Assembly (NCBI RefSeq): GCF_016107325.1
Contig: NZ_RCVT01000001.1
Coordinates: 1,426,001 to 1,490,000 of the forward strand
DNA: 64,000 bases
Origin: Sphingomonas sp. MA1305
GTDB lineage: Bacteria; Pseudomonadota; Alphaproteobacteria; Sphingomonadales; Sphingomonadaceae
Direction of reading: 5' to 3'
Position numbers and translations under genes: made by a program. Below, piece by piece: positions 33,417 through 41,881 of the stretch; the first letter of the stretch is position 1, and each line of letters begins with the position of its first letter. A model generated the notes under the pieces. That model did no database searches. It was given only the letters and a program-made list of their open reading frames with translations, and was not told where the DNA came from.

Positions 33417-35567
33417 ATGGCACGTCTTGCCCTGTTGGCCGGTACCGCCGGCCTTGCCCTGACCGCCGTTCCGGCCGGCGCCCAGGTCGCCACCGACACC
33501 ATTGCCGGCAGCACCGCACAACAGGATCGCAGCCGCGACATCATCGTGTCCGCGCCGATTGATCAGAGCGAGCGCGACGTGCTGCAGGGTACCACCGTCC
33601 TGTCCGGCGAGGAACTGACCCGCGAACTGCGCCCGACGATCGGCGAAACGCTTGCCCGTCAGCCCGGCGTCTCCGCCACCTCCTTCGGGCCGAGCGCCTC
33701 ACGGCCGATCCTGCGCGGTTTCCAGGGCGACCGTATCCGCGTACTCACCGACGGCATCGGCTCGATCGACGTGTCCAACACCTCGGTCGATCATGCCGTG
33801 ATCATCGACCCGCTGCTCGCGGAACGCGTCGAGGTGCTGCGTGGCCCGTCGGCGCTCTTGTTCGGATCGTCCGCCGTCGGCGGCGTCGTCAACGTCATCG
33901 ACACGCGCATCCCGCGCACCGTGCCGAAAGACGGCTATCGGCTGAACGGCATCGCCAATTACGGCTCTGCGGCGAACGAGCGGTCAGGCGGCATGGCGGG
34001 TGACGTCGCCGTCGGCGACCATCTCGTCCTCCACGCCGACGGCTCCTACTTGAAGTCCGACGACCTGCGCACCGGCCACGGCTATCTGCTGTCGCCAGAG
34101 GCGCGCGCCGCGGCGCTTAGCCAGGTCGGCCTGCCGCAGCCGGGTACCGACGAGCCGATCGATTTCGCCGCCTCCGCCGCGCTGCGCGACCGGCTGCCCA
34201 ATAGCGCCGCCGAGACGTGGACCGCCGGGGCCGGTGCGACGATCATCACCGACACCGGCAGTCTCGGCATCAGCTACAGCCATTACGACAGCCTCTATGG
34301 CGTGCCGATCCGTTTCGCGACGCAGGTTGGCCAGGAGCAGGAGGCCCCGCGTCTGTCCGTCGTGCAAAACCGCGTCGACCTGCGCGGCGAAGTGCAGACC
34401 GGCGGCGGCTTCCTTGACCGTATCCGCATCCGCGCCGGCCAGGCGACGTATCGCCATTTCGAGCTGGAGGAGGACGGCAGCGTCGGCACCGCCTTCTACA
34501 ACAACGGTCTCGAGGGTCGGCTGGAGCTCGTCCAAGCCAATCGCGGCGGCTGGCAAGGTGCTAGCGGCGTTCAATATTTCAATCGTCAGTTCGATGTGAA
34601 GGGCGATGAGGCCTTCCTGCCGAAGAACGAGACCAATCAAACCGGCCTCTTCACCCTGCAGCAATATGCCAGCGGGCCGTTCCGGGCGGAGGGCGGCTTG
34701 CGCTACGAGATCAGCGATCTCGCCGCGCGCACCCCGGCCGACGATCTGCGCTTCTTTGCGGGCAGGCGTCATTTCGAGGCGGTGTCGGGGTCGCTCGGCG
34801 CCTCCTATGCGCTGAGCGATGCGATCCGTGTCGGCATCAACGGCTCCCGCACCGAGCGCGCGCCGTCGGCGGAGGAGTTGTTCGCGAACGGCGCCCACGC
34901 CGGCACCCAGGCCTATGAACTCGGCAGCCCTGACTTCCGGCTCGAAAAATCCTGGGGGCTGGAGGCGACGTTGCACGCCCATGGCACCGGGTTCAGTTTC
35001 GATGCCTCGGCCTATTACAACTGGTTCACCAACTATATCTCCGAGAATCAGATGGACCAGGCGGTGTGCGCCGCCGCCGCCGCGCCGTCGGGGCGGGATG
35101 TCGACCTGCCCTGCTTCCAATATCAGCAGCGCGACGCCCGCTATTGGGGGTTCGAGGCGGACGGGTCGGTGAAGCTGGCGCAACTCGGCGACTATGCGAT
35201 CAACGCCGATCTGCTCGGCGACTATGTCCGCGCGACGATCGTCGACCTGGGGCCGGCGCCGCGTATCCCGCCGGCCCGCGTGCTCGGCGGCGTCGAGGCG
35301 CAGGGTGACCGGTTGAGCGGCCGGGTGGAGGTGGAACATGCCTTCGCGCAGAACCGGCTGGCGGCGTTCGAGACGCGGACCAGCGACTATACGATGGTCA
35401 ATGCGTCGCTGTCGCTGAAGCCCTGGGGCAGCCAGAGCCGGACCAGCCTGCTGCTGTCAGCGAACAACGTCTTCGATGTCGTCGCCCGCCGTCATTCCAG
35501 CTTCCTCAAGGATTTCGCCCCCCTTGCCGGACGCGACCTGCGCGCCACCCTGCGCTTCGGCCTGTAA
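33417..35567 (+). CDS. TonB-dependent receptor, ZnuD-like
   Basis: Outer-membrane active transporter of 716 residues. It has a signal peptide (about 1-22, ending AGAQ), a plug domain (about 45-165, RPILRGFQGDRIRVLTDGI and RVEVLRGPSALLFGSSAVGG) and a 22-strand barrel ending in FGL. The barrel segment SHYDSLYGVP resembles the YGVP region of ZnuD-type zinc/heme receptors, and the Zur-like site upstream points the same way; the substrate remains inferred. I chose the ATG at 33417, five bases after GGAG, rather than the ATG at 33402. Confidence 0.88.
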   Translation: MARLALLAGTAGLALTAVPAGAQVATDTIAGSTAQQDRSRDIIVSAPIDQSERDVLQGTTVLSGEELTRELRPTIGETLARQPGVSATSFGPSASRPILRGFQGDRIRVLTDGIGSIDVSNTSVDHAVIIDPLLAERVEVLRGPSALLFGSSAVGGVVNVIDTRIPRTVPKDGYRLNGIANYGSAANERSGGMAGDVAVGDHLVLHADGSYLKSDDLRTGHGYLLSPEARAAALSQVGLPQPGTDEPIDFAASAALRDRLPNSAAETWTAGAGATIITDTGSLGISYSHYDSLYGVPIRFATQVGQEQEAPRLSVVQNRVDLRGEVQTGGGFLDRIRIRAGQATYRHFELEEDGSVGTAFYNNGLEGRLELVQANRGGWQGASGVQYFNRQFDVKGDEAFLPKNETNQTGLFTLQQYASGPFRAEGGLRYEISDLAARTPADDLRFFAGRRHFEAVSGSLGASYALSDAIRVGINGSRTERAPSAEELFANGAHAGTQAYELGSPDFRLEKSWGLEATLHAHGTGFSFDASAYYNWFTNYISENQMDQAVCAAAAAPSGRDVDLPCFQYQQRDARYWGFEADGSVKLAQLGDYAINADLLGDYVRATIVDLGPAPRIPPARVLGGVEAQGDRLSGRVEVEHAFAQNRLAAFETRTSDYTMVNASLSLKPWGSQSRTSLLLSANNVFDVVARRHSSFLKDFAPLAGRDLRATLRFGL

Positions 35568-35608
35568 GCCGGGGTCGAAACTCCGGCGGAACGAGTAGGG
35601 CGCCGCCT

Positions 35609-35632
35609 GCCCCTCCCGCGAACGGGAGGGGC
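35609..35632. repeat. Perfect 10-bp hairpin with CGAA loop
   Basis: GCCCCTCCCG, loop CGAA, CGGGAGGGGC, in the 121-bp gap between the receptor and gcdH. It may end the receptor transcript. Its form also matches short intergenic palindromes that recur in sphingomonad genomes, which only a genome search could confirm. Confidence 0.55.
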
Positions 35633-35688
35633 ACGGCTTGCCTCCCCGCCCCTTCCCCCGTACCGCACCCTCCAGAGGAGAGTGACGC

Positions 35689-36873
35689 ATGGCCGGTATG
35701 GGCAAGTTCGACTGGGCGGATCCGTTCCTGCTCGACGAGCAGCTGACCGAAGACGAGCGGATGATCCGCGATACGGCGCGCGCCTATGCGCAGGACCGGC
35801 TCGCCCCGCGGATCGTCGAGGCCTTCCAGCACGAACATACCGATCCCGCGATCTTCCGCGAGATGGGCGAACTCGGCCTGCTCGGCCCGACCATTCCCGA
35901 AGAGTTCGGCGGCGTCGGGGCGAGCTACGTCGCCTATGGCCTGGTCGCGCGCGAGGTGGAACGGATCGATTCCGGCTACCGCTCGATGATGAGCGTCCAG
36001 TCGAGCCTGGTGATGTATCCGATCCATGCCTATGGCTCGGACGCGCAGAAACGCAAATATCTGCCCAAGCTCGCCAGTGGCGAATGGATCGGCTGTTTCG
36101 GCCTGACCGAACCTGACGCCGGTTCCGACCCCGGCGGCATGACCACGCGCGCGCGCCAGATCGACGGCGGCTACGTGATCTCGGGCGCCAAGACCTGGAT
36201 TTCGAACAGCCCGATCGCCGACGTCTTCGTGATCTGGGCCAAGTCCGATGCGCATGGCGGGGCGATCCGCGGCTTCATCCTCGACAAGGGCATGGCCGGC
36301 CTGTCGGCGCCGAAGATCGAGGGCAAGCTCAGCTTGCGCGCGTCGATCACCGGCATGGTGATGATGGACGAGGTCGCGGTCGGCGAGGACGCGTTGCTGC
36401 CGCATGTCGAGGGGCTGAAGGGCCCGTTCGGCTGCCTCAACCGCGCCCGCTACGGGATCAGCTGGGGCGCGCTCGGCGCCGCCGAATTCTGCTTTCACGC
36501 CGCGCGGCAGTATGGCCTCGATCGCAAGCAGTTCGGCACGCCGCTCGCCGGGCGGCAGCTGTACCAGAAGAAGCTTGCCGATATGGAGACGGAGATCGCG
36601 CTCGGCCTGCAGGCCAGCTTGCGCGTCGGGCGGCTGATGGACGAGGGCCGCTTCGCGCCAGAGATGGTCAGCATCGTCAAACGCAACAATGTCGGCAAGG
36701 CGCTCGACATCGCCCGGACGGCGCGCGACATGCACGGCGGCAACGGCATTTCCGGCGAATATCAGGTGATGCGCCACGTCATGAATCTGGAGACGGTCAA
36801 CACCTACGAGGGCGCGCACGACGTCCACGCGCTGATTCTCGGCCGCGCGATCACGGGAATCGCGGCGTTTTGA
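35689..36873 (+). CDS. gcdH: Glutaryl-CoA dehydrogenase
   Basis: FAD-dependent oxidation and decarboxylation of glutaryl-CoA to crotonyl-CoA, used in lysine, tryptophan and glutarate breakdown. The 394 residues have the acyl-CoA dehydrogenase signature [13 protein letters not shown]. The substrate-side stretch [12 protein letters not shown] is typical of GCDH, and the catalytic base Glu374 sits in [17 protein letters not shown] lies seven bases before the ATG. A CaiB-type CoA-transferase follows after 10 bp, which supports glutarate activation followed by dehydrogenation. Confidence 0.93.
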   Translation: MAGMGKFDWADPFLLDEQLTEDERMIRDTARAYAQDRLAPRIVEAFQHEHTDPAIFREMGELGLLGPTIPEEFGGVGASYVAYGLVAREVERIDSGYRSMMSVQSSLVMYPIHAYGSDAQKRKYLPKLASGEWIGCFGLTEPDAGSDPGGMTTRARQIDGGYVISGAKTWISNSPIADVFVIWAKSDAHGGAIRGFILDKGMAGLSAPKIEGKLSLRASITGMVMMDEVAVGEDALLPHVEGLKGPFGCLNRARYGISWGALGAAEFCFHAARQYGLDRKQFGTPLAGRQLYQKKLADMETEIALGLQASLRVGRLMDEGRFAPEMVSIVKRNNVGKALDIARTARDMHGGNGISGEYQVMRHVMNLETVNTYEGAHDVHALILGRAITGIAAF

Positions 36874-36883
36874 GCGGGGCGGC

Positions 36884-37993
36884 GTGACCACCGCCCTCGC
36901 CGGCCTCAAGGTCCTCGAGCTTGCGCGCATTCTCGCGGGCCCCTGGGCGGGTCAGGTGCTCGCCGACCTCGGCGCCGAGGTCACCAAGGTCGAGAGCCCG
37001 GCGGGCGACGATACCCGGACCTGGGGGCCGCCCTTCGTCGACCATCCCGACGGCAGCCGCGATGCCGCCTATTTCCATGCCTGCAACCGCGGCAAGACCA
37101 GCCACGTCATCGACTTCACCACCGCGGCGGGGCAAGCGCAGGTCCGGGCGCTCGCCGCCGAAGCCGACGTGCTGATCGAGAACTTCAAGGTCGGCGGCCT
37201 CGCCCGATACGGGCTCGACTATGCCAGCCTTTCGGCGATCAATCCGCGGCTCGTCTATTGCTCGATCACCGGTTTCGGCCAGGACGGACCCTACGCCCAT
37301 CGCGCCGGCTACGATTATATCGTCCAGGGCATGAGCGGGATGATGAGCCTGACCGGCGAGCCGGACGGCGCCCCGCAGAAGATCGGCGTCGCCATGGCCG
37401 ACATCACCACCGGCCTGTATGCGGTGATCGCGATCCAGGCGGCGCTGGCGATGCGGACACGCACCGGGCGCGGCCAGCATATCGACGTGGCGCTGTTCGA
37501 CACGATGGTCGGGGTGCTCGCCAACCAGGCCGCCAATTACTTCGCCAACGGGATCAATCCGCCGCGGCTCGGCAACGCACACGTCAATATCGCACCCTAT
37601 GCGGTGTTCGAGACGGCGGACGGCTGGTTCATCCTCGCGGTCGGCAATGACGGGCAGTTCGCGCGCTTCTGCACGGTCACTGGCATCGAACCCCGCCCCG
37701 GCTGGGCGACCAATGCCGGCCGTGTCGCCGATCGTGACGCATTGACGGCGGTCGTGACCGCCGCCACCCGCCGCTTCGCCCGCGACGACCTGCTCGCCCG
37801 GCTAGAGGCGGCCGGCGTACCGGCGGGCCCGATCAACACGGTCGAGCAGGCCCTGGCCGATCCGCAGATCGCGGCACGCGGCATGGTGATCGACCAGCCG
37901 CCGATCCGCGGCCTGCGCACCCCGATCCGCTTTTCCGAAGCGGAACTGGCGTTAGGCCGCCCCGCGCCGCGCAAAGGATCGGGCGACGCCTGA
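36884..37993 (+). CDS. CaiB/BaiF family CoA-transferase, probably glutarate-activating
   Basis: Class III CoA-transferase of 369 residues. The N-terminal LKVLELARILAGPWAGQ motif binds CoA, and the catalytic Asp173 is in MADITTGLYA. Start is GTG at 36884. Immediate linkage to gcdH suggests a succinyl-CoA:glutarate CoA-transferase role like human SUGCT, which is inference from context; the family as a whole uses many acids. Confidence 0.87.
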   Translation: MTTALAGLKVLELARILAGPWAGQVLADLGAEVTKVESPAGDDTRTWGPPFVDHPDGSRDAAYFHACNRGKTSHVIDFTTAAGQAQVRALAAEADVLIENFKVGGLARYGLDYASLSAINPRLVYCSITGFGQDGPYAHRAGYDYIVQGMSGMMSLTGEPDGAPQKIGVAMADITTGLYAVIAIQAALAMRTRTGRGQHIDVALFDTMVGVLANQAANYFANGINPPRLGNAHVNIAPYAVFETADGWFILAVGNDGQFARFCTVTGIEPRPGWATNAGRVADRDALTAVVTAATRRFARDDLLARLEAAGVPAGPINTVEQALADPQIAARGMVIDQPPIRGLRTPIRFSEAELALGRPAPRKGSGDA

Positions 37994-38014
37994 TCCCTGC
38001 GCCGGCGCGGTCGT

Positions 38015-39325
38015 TCAGGCGGCGCGCTCGACCTCCGGCGCCGGGCGGCGTGCATAGAGGCCATAGGACAGGATGATCGCATAGCAGATCGCCGGCAGCA
38101 GCAGGGCGAAGTGCAGCGAGCCGCTCTGGTCGGCGAGCATGCCGGTCAGCGGCGGGATGATCGCGCCGCCGACGATCGCGGTGGCGATCACGCCCGAACC
38201 TTCCGCCGCGCGCTTGCCGAGCCCTTCGCTCGCCAGGCTGAAGATCGTCGGGAACATGATCGAATTCATCAGGCCGATGGCGAGCAGCGACCAGCCCGAG
38301 ACCGCACCAGTGGTGTTGGCGGAAATGAGGATCAGCGCGATCGCGCCGGTGGCGACGCTGGCCAGCACCTTGCCCGGCGAGACCCGTGCCAGGATTCCCG
38401 CACCGATGAACCGGCCGATGAGGGCGCCGCCCCAGTAGAAGGGCACATGCTTGCCGGCTTCCTGGCCGGTCAGCGCCAGCGTCGACGGCTGCATCAGATA
38501 GTTGACGATCAGCGATCCGATCGCGACCTCGGCGCCGACGTACAGGAAGATGCACAGCGCACCGATACCGAAGCGCGGGCGGCCGAGCAGATTGAAGGCC
38601 TGGAGGATGCTACCGTTGTGGCTCTGTTCCTCGTGCAGGCGATTGCGGCGCGACCAGACGACGGCGGCGACGATGGCGAGCGCGGCGGCGAGGCAGAGAT
38701 AAGTGACGACGACGGTATGCGTTTCCGCGGCGCGATAGGCGTCGAGCGCGGCCCCCGACAGCGTCGCCGGATCGACCGTCGCGAGCCCGCCGAGGATGAC
38801 GATGGAGCCGACATAGGGGAAGATGGTCGTGCCGAGCGAGTTGAACGCCTGCGCGAAAGTGAGGCGGCTCGACGCGGTGCGCGGATGGCCGAGCAGCGAG
38901 ATCAGCGGATTGGCGACGACCTGCACCACCGTGATGCCGGCGGCGAGCACGAACAGCGCGAACAGGAAGACGCCGAAGGTCGCGGACGACGAGGCCGGCA
39001 CGAAGAGCAGGCAGCCGACCATCATGGTCAGCAGGCCGATCGCGGCGGTGCGCATGTAGCCGGCGCGCCGCACGATCGCCGCGGCGGGAATCGAGCAGAT
39101 CGCATAGGCGGCGAAGAACGCCGACTGGACGAGCAGCGCCTGCGCGTAGTTGAGCGTGAACAGCTCCTTCAGCTTGGGGATAATGACGTCGTTGAGCGAC
39201 GTAATCCCGCCGAAGATGAAGAACAGCGCGAAGACGAAGACGCGCAGGTCCGGCGCATCATAGCCGTGGACCGCGTCGCCGGCGGCGGCCGACTCCTGCG
39301 GCGATGTGCTGACGTTGATTGCCAT
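38015..39325 (-). CDS. MFS sugar transporter of the FucP/NagP-like group
   Basis: Inner-membrane symporter of 436 residues and about 12 helices. FALFFIFGGITSLNDVIIPKLK near the first helix and VQVVANPLISLLG in the fourth are characteristic of the FucP/GluP/NagP branch, and FAQAFNSLGTTIFPYVG is a third group motif. The exact sugar cannot be told; no sugar kinase or LacI gene is adjacent. The ATG at 39325 was chosen over the upstream open frame (to 39388) because conserved sequence starts there. A LacI-like half-palindrome lies just upstream. Confidence 0.88.
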   Translation of the reverse strand: MAINVSTSPQESAAAGDAVHGYDAPDLRVFVFALFFIFGGITSLNDVIIPKLKELFTLNYAQALLVQSAFFAAYAICSIPAAAIVRRAGYMRTAAIGLLTMMVGCLLFVPASSSATFGVFLFALFVLAAGITVVQVVANPLISLLGHPRTASSRLTFAQAFNSLGTTIFPYVGSIVILGGLATVDPATLSGAALDAYRAAETHTVVVTYLCLAAALAIVAAVVWSRRNRLHEEQSHNGSILQAFNLLGRPRFGIGALCIFLYVGAEVAIGSLIVNYLMQPSTLALTGQEAGKHVPFYWGGALIGRFIGAGILARVSPGKVLASVATGAIALILISANTTGAVSGWSLLAIGLMNSIMFPTIFSLASEGLGKRAAEGSGVIATAIVGGAIIPPLTGMLADQSGSLHFALLLPAICYAIILSYGLYARRPAPEVERAA

Positions 39326-39341
39326 GGTCGGCGCCCCTCTC

Positions 39342-39353
39342 GTAATCGTTTCC
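39342..39353. promoter_or_regulatory. Possible LacI-family operator before the MFS gene
   Basis: GTAATCGTTTCC is centred on CG with partial dyad symmetry (AA..CG..TT), typical of LacI-family sites, and lies 17-28 bp upstream of the transporter ATG. Two of six pairs mismatch, so support is weak. Confidence 0.25.
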
Positions 39354-39486
39354 GGCACCGCACAAGCACGGCTAGGCGGCGCTGGCAACCGCTCAAAACG
39401 CTGATCTGGGCCAAGCTTGTCCCGACCCCGCGCCGAAATGCGCCAGGACTGGATCGCCCTGCCCCGCTTCGCCTATGGCGGCGGCC

Positions 39487-40032
39487 ATGGCGCGCCTCAC
39501 GGTCAACAACCAGCCTGTCGAATATCGGCTCGACCCCGAAACGCCCCTGCTCTGGGCGTTGCGCGACGCATCCAACCTGACCGGGACTAAATATGGCTGC
39601 GGCACGGGCGATTGCGGCGCCTGTACCGTCGACATCGACGGCGGTGCGGCCCTGTCCTGCCGCACCCCGATCGGCACGATCGAGGGCACCTACGTCACCA
39701 CGATTGAGGGGCTGTCGCGGGAACGCAATCATCCGCTCCAGCTCGCCTTCATCGCGGCCAATCTGCCGCAATGCGGCTTCTGCATCCCGGGCATGCTGAT
39801 GGCGGCGGCGACGCTGCTCAAGAAGAATCCGGATCCGAGCGAGGATGCGATCGGCGCGGCGATCGACAATCTGTGCCGCTGCGGCGTCTACCCGCGGCTG
39901 ATCGAGGCGATCCAACGTGCCGCTCGCGCCCTGCGCGGCGAGGAGACGATCCCCGCCGGCGTGCGACCCGGCATCGACCCGGCCGATGCTGGGCGGCTGG
40001 TGCCTGCCTTCGTTGCCAAGCCCGAGCATTGA
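39487..40032 (+). CDS. [2Fe-2S] subunit of a molybdenum hydroxylase (IorA/CoxS-like), without its large subunit
   Basis: The 181 residues have a plant-type ferredoxin domain (YGCGTGDCGACTVDI, then SC near 60) and a helical [2Fe-2S] domain (QCGFCIPGM and LCRCGVYPRLIEA). All eight cluster Cys are present. Normally this subunit transfers electrons from a Mo-cofactor subunit such as IorB. None is adjacent: the next gene is RcnB on the same strand. The C-terminus carries about 30 extra residues. The ATG at 39487 is the natural start; an ATG four codons upstream is less likely. Confidence 0.87.
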   Translation: MARLTVNNQPVEYRLDPETPLLWALRDASNLTGTKYGCGTGDCGACTVDIDGGAALSCRTPIGTIEGTYVTTIEGLSRERNHPLQLAFIAANLPQCGFCIPGMLMAAATLLKKNPDPSEDAIGAAIDNLCRCGVYPRLIEAIQRAARALRGEETIPAGVRPGIDPADAGRLVPAFVAKPEH

Positions 40033-40172
40033 CGGTGTCATCGGTCGCGCCCTGAGGGCGAAAGCTGTCGGATCGCTGACCGACCAATTCAGCTTGCCCA
40101 CATCGACGTCACGCTATCTGCAGGTCATCATGAGGGCCGGCTTGTGCGCCGGCAGACGAGGACCAAGAGGTG

Positions 40173-41114
40173 ATGAGGACCTTCATCAAGTCGCTGCTCG
40201 CCGCCACGATGCTGATCCCGGTGGCGGCTCAGGCACAGGACGCCCCGCCGCGACCGCCGCAGGGCGATGGCCACCGCGGCTATGATCGACCCGGATACGA
40301 TCGACGGGGCGGCGACCGCCCCCGTCCGACAGACAATTTGCAGGGCGCCCGTCCCGATTTCCGCAGCGAACGCCCCCAGCCGTTCCAGGCGCAGCCCGGC
40401 GCCCGCCCCGACCGCAACTTCGATCGTCCCGATCGTGGGTTCGACCGTCCGCCCGAGGCGCGCCCCGACCGGCCCGAGGGCGCACGGCCGGGTCCGGAGC
40501 GGGTTCGCCCGGAGCGATTGACGCCGGACCGCCCTGCCCCGAACCGGCTGGAGGTCGACACGCGCGGCGACCGTCCGCTTGCCGAGGGACGGCCGGATTG
40601 GCGCGGCGGCAACTGGAACCGGCAGCGGGACGACCGCCGTGACGGTGTGACCGTCCATCGCGGGTTCGACGATCGCCGTCCGGGCGTGGACGATCGCCGC
40701 GCCGGTTGGAACGGCGACCGCATCGATCGCAACGACCGCCCTGGCTGGGACGGCCGGGACGGCGACCAGCGCCGCTGGGACAGGCGGGGCGACGACCGCG
40801 GCGCCTGGAGCCGCGGCTGGCGCGATGATCGCCGCTACGATTGGGGCCGCTACCGCGACGGCAATCGGGCCGCCTATCGCCTGCCGCATTATTACGCGCC
40901 GGCAGGTTGGGGCTATGGCTATCGTCGCTTCGCGGTCGGCACGACATTGTGGTCGGGCCTATGGGGATCGTCCTATTGGATCGACGATCCGTTCGCCTAT
41001 CGCCTGCCGGAAGCATATGGTCCCTATCGCTGGGTCCGTTATTATCACGATGCCTTGCTCGTCGACGTGCGCAACGGCCGGGTGGTCGACGTCGTCTACG
41101 ACATCTTCTGGTAA
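40173..41114 (+). CDS. RcnB family periplasmic protein with long Arg/Asp/Pro-rich linker
   Basis: The 313 residues have a signal peptide (about 1-22, AQAQ). A charged low-complexity region (about 25-215) is made of repeated DRP, RPD, GFDRP and DDRR units. The C-terminal RcnB domain (about 220-313) has YRLPHYYAPAGWGYGYRRF and ends VVDVVYDIFW. RcnB in E. coli helps nickel/cobalt homeostasis; sphingomonad members are mostly uncharacterised. The repeated Arg/Asp segment may be disordered and metal- or envelope-binding. A GTG directly before the ATG is an alternative start. Confidence 0.87.
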   Translation: MRTFIKSLLAATMLIPVAAQAQDAPPRPPQGDGHRGYDRPGYDRRGGDRPRPTDNLQGARPDFRSERPQPFQAQPGARPDRNFDRPDRGFDRPPEARPDRPEGARPGPERVRPERLTPDRPAPNRLEVDTRGDRPLAEGRPDWRGGNWNRQRDDRRDGVTVHRGFDDRRPGVDDRRAGWNGDRIDRNDRPGWDGRDGDQRRWDRRGDDRGAWSRGWRDDRRYDWGRYRDGNRAAYRLPHYYAPAGWGYGYRRFAVGTTLWSGLWGSSYWIDDPFAYRLPEAYGPYRWVRYYHDALLVDVRNGRVVDVVYDIFW

Positions 41115-41206
41115 ACGGCGCGGGGGCGGCGCGGCCCGTCGCAGGGGCAGCTGCTCGCCCCCGCTCCCCCCTTGCCATTATTCCAGCCGGGCGGCATCTC
41201 CCTGCG

Positions 41207-41878
41207 ATGTTCGCCCGCAAGCCCAATGGCGCCAATCCCTTGCGACGTTCGATCGGCGAGTCGGTCGCGGCCCGCCTCGAAGCCAATCCGGCGGTGACCA
41301 GTGCCGGTGTGCCCAACGTCCAGGCCTATTATCAGCTCGACTTCATCGATCCGGCGACCTGCGCACGGCTGATCGGGATCATCGATGCCGGACGCCGGCC
41401 GTCGACCCTGCTATCTGACAGGGCCGGCAGCGACTTTCGCACCAGCGAGAGCTGCGACATGGATCGCTTCTCCCCCGACATCCGCCCGATCGACGAAGCG
41501 ATCGCCGCGCTGCTCGGCATCGATCCGCGCCATGGCGAGACGATGCAGGGGCAGCGTTACGCGCCCGGCCAGCAGTTCAAGGCGCATCACGATTATTTCC
41601 ACGAGGGCGAAAGCTATTGGGGCGCGATGAAGGCGTCGGGTGGCCAGCGGACCTGGACCGCGATGATCTACCTCAACGACGTCGAGGAGGGTGGCGCGAC
41701 CTGGTTCCCGCAGGCCGGCTTCCAGGTGCCGCCGCGTGCCGGCATGCTGCTCGCCTGGAACAACATGAATCCCGATGGCAGTCCCAATCTGCTGACGCTC
41801 CACGAGGGGACGGCGGTGGTGCGTGGAACGAAATATGTCGTCACCAAATGGTTTCGCGAAAAGCCGTGGATGAAGTGA
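41207..41878 (+). CDS. 2-oxoglutarate/Fe(II) oxygenase of the prolyl 4-hydroxylase type
   Basis: The 223 residues have the iron facial triad: His and Asp in FKAHHDYFHEG (HxD) and the distal His in LLTLHEGTAVVRG, followed by the 2OG-binding Lys in GTKYVVTKWF. The WNNMN stretch and GGATWFPQ match P4H-family proteins. The substrate protein is unknown. The open frame runs from 40841 through the RcnB gene, but the ATG at 41207 begins the conserved part. recJ starts 3 bp after the stop, so they are co-transcribed. Confidence 0.9.
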   Translation: MFARKPNGANPLRRSIGESVAARLEANPAVTSAGVPNVQAYYQLDFIDPATCARLIGIIDAGRRPSTLLSDRAGSDFRTSESCDMDRFSPDIRPIDEAIAALLGIDPRHGETMQGQRYAPGQQFKAHHDYFHEGESYWGAMKASGGQRTWTAMIYLNDVEEGGATWFPQAGFQVPPRAGMLLAWNNMNPDGSPNLLTLHEGTAVVRGTKYVVTKWFREKPWMK

Positions 41879-41881
41879 CCC

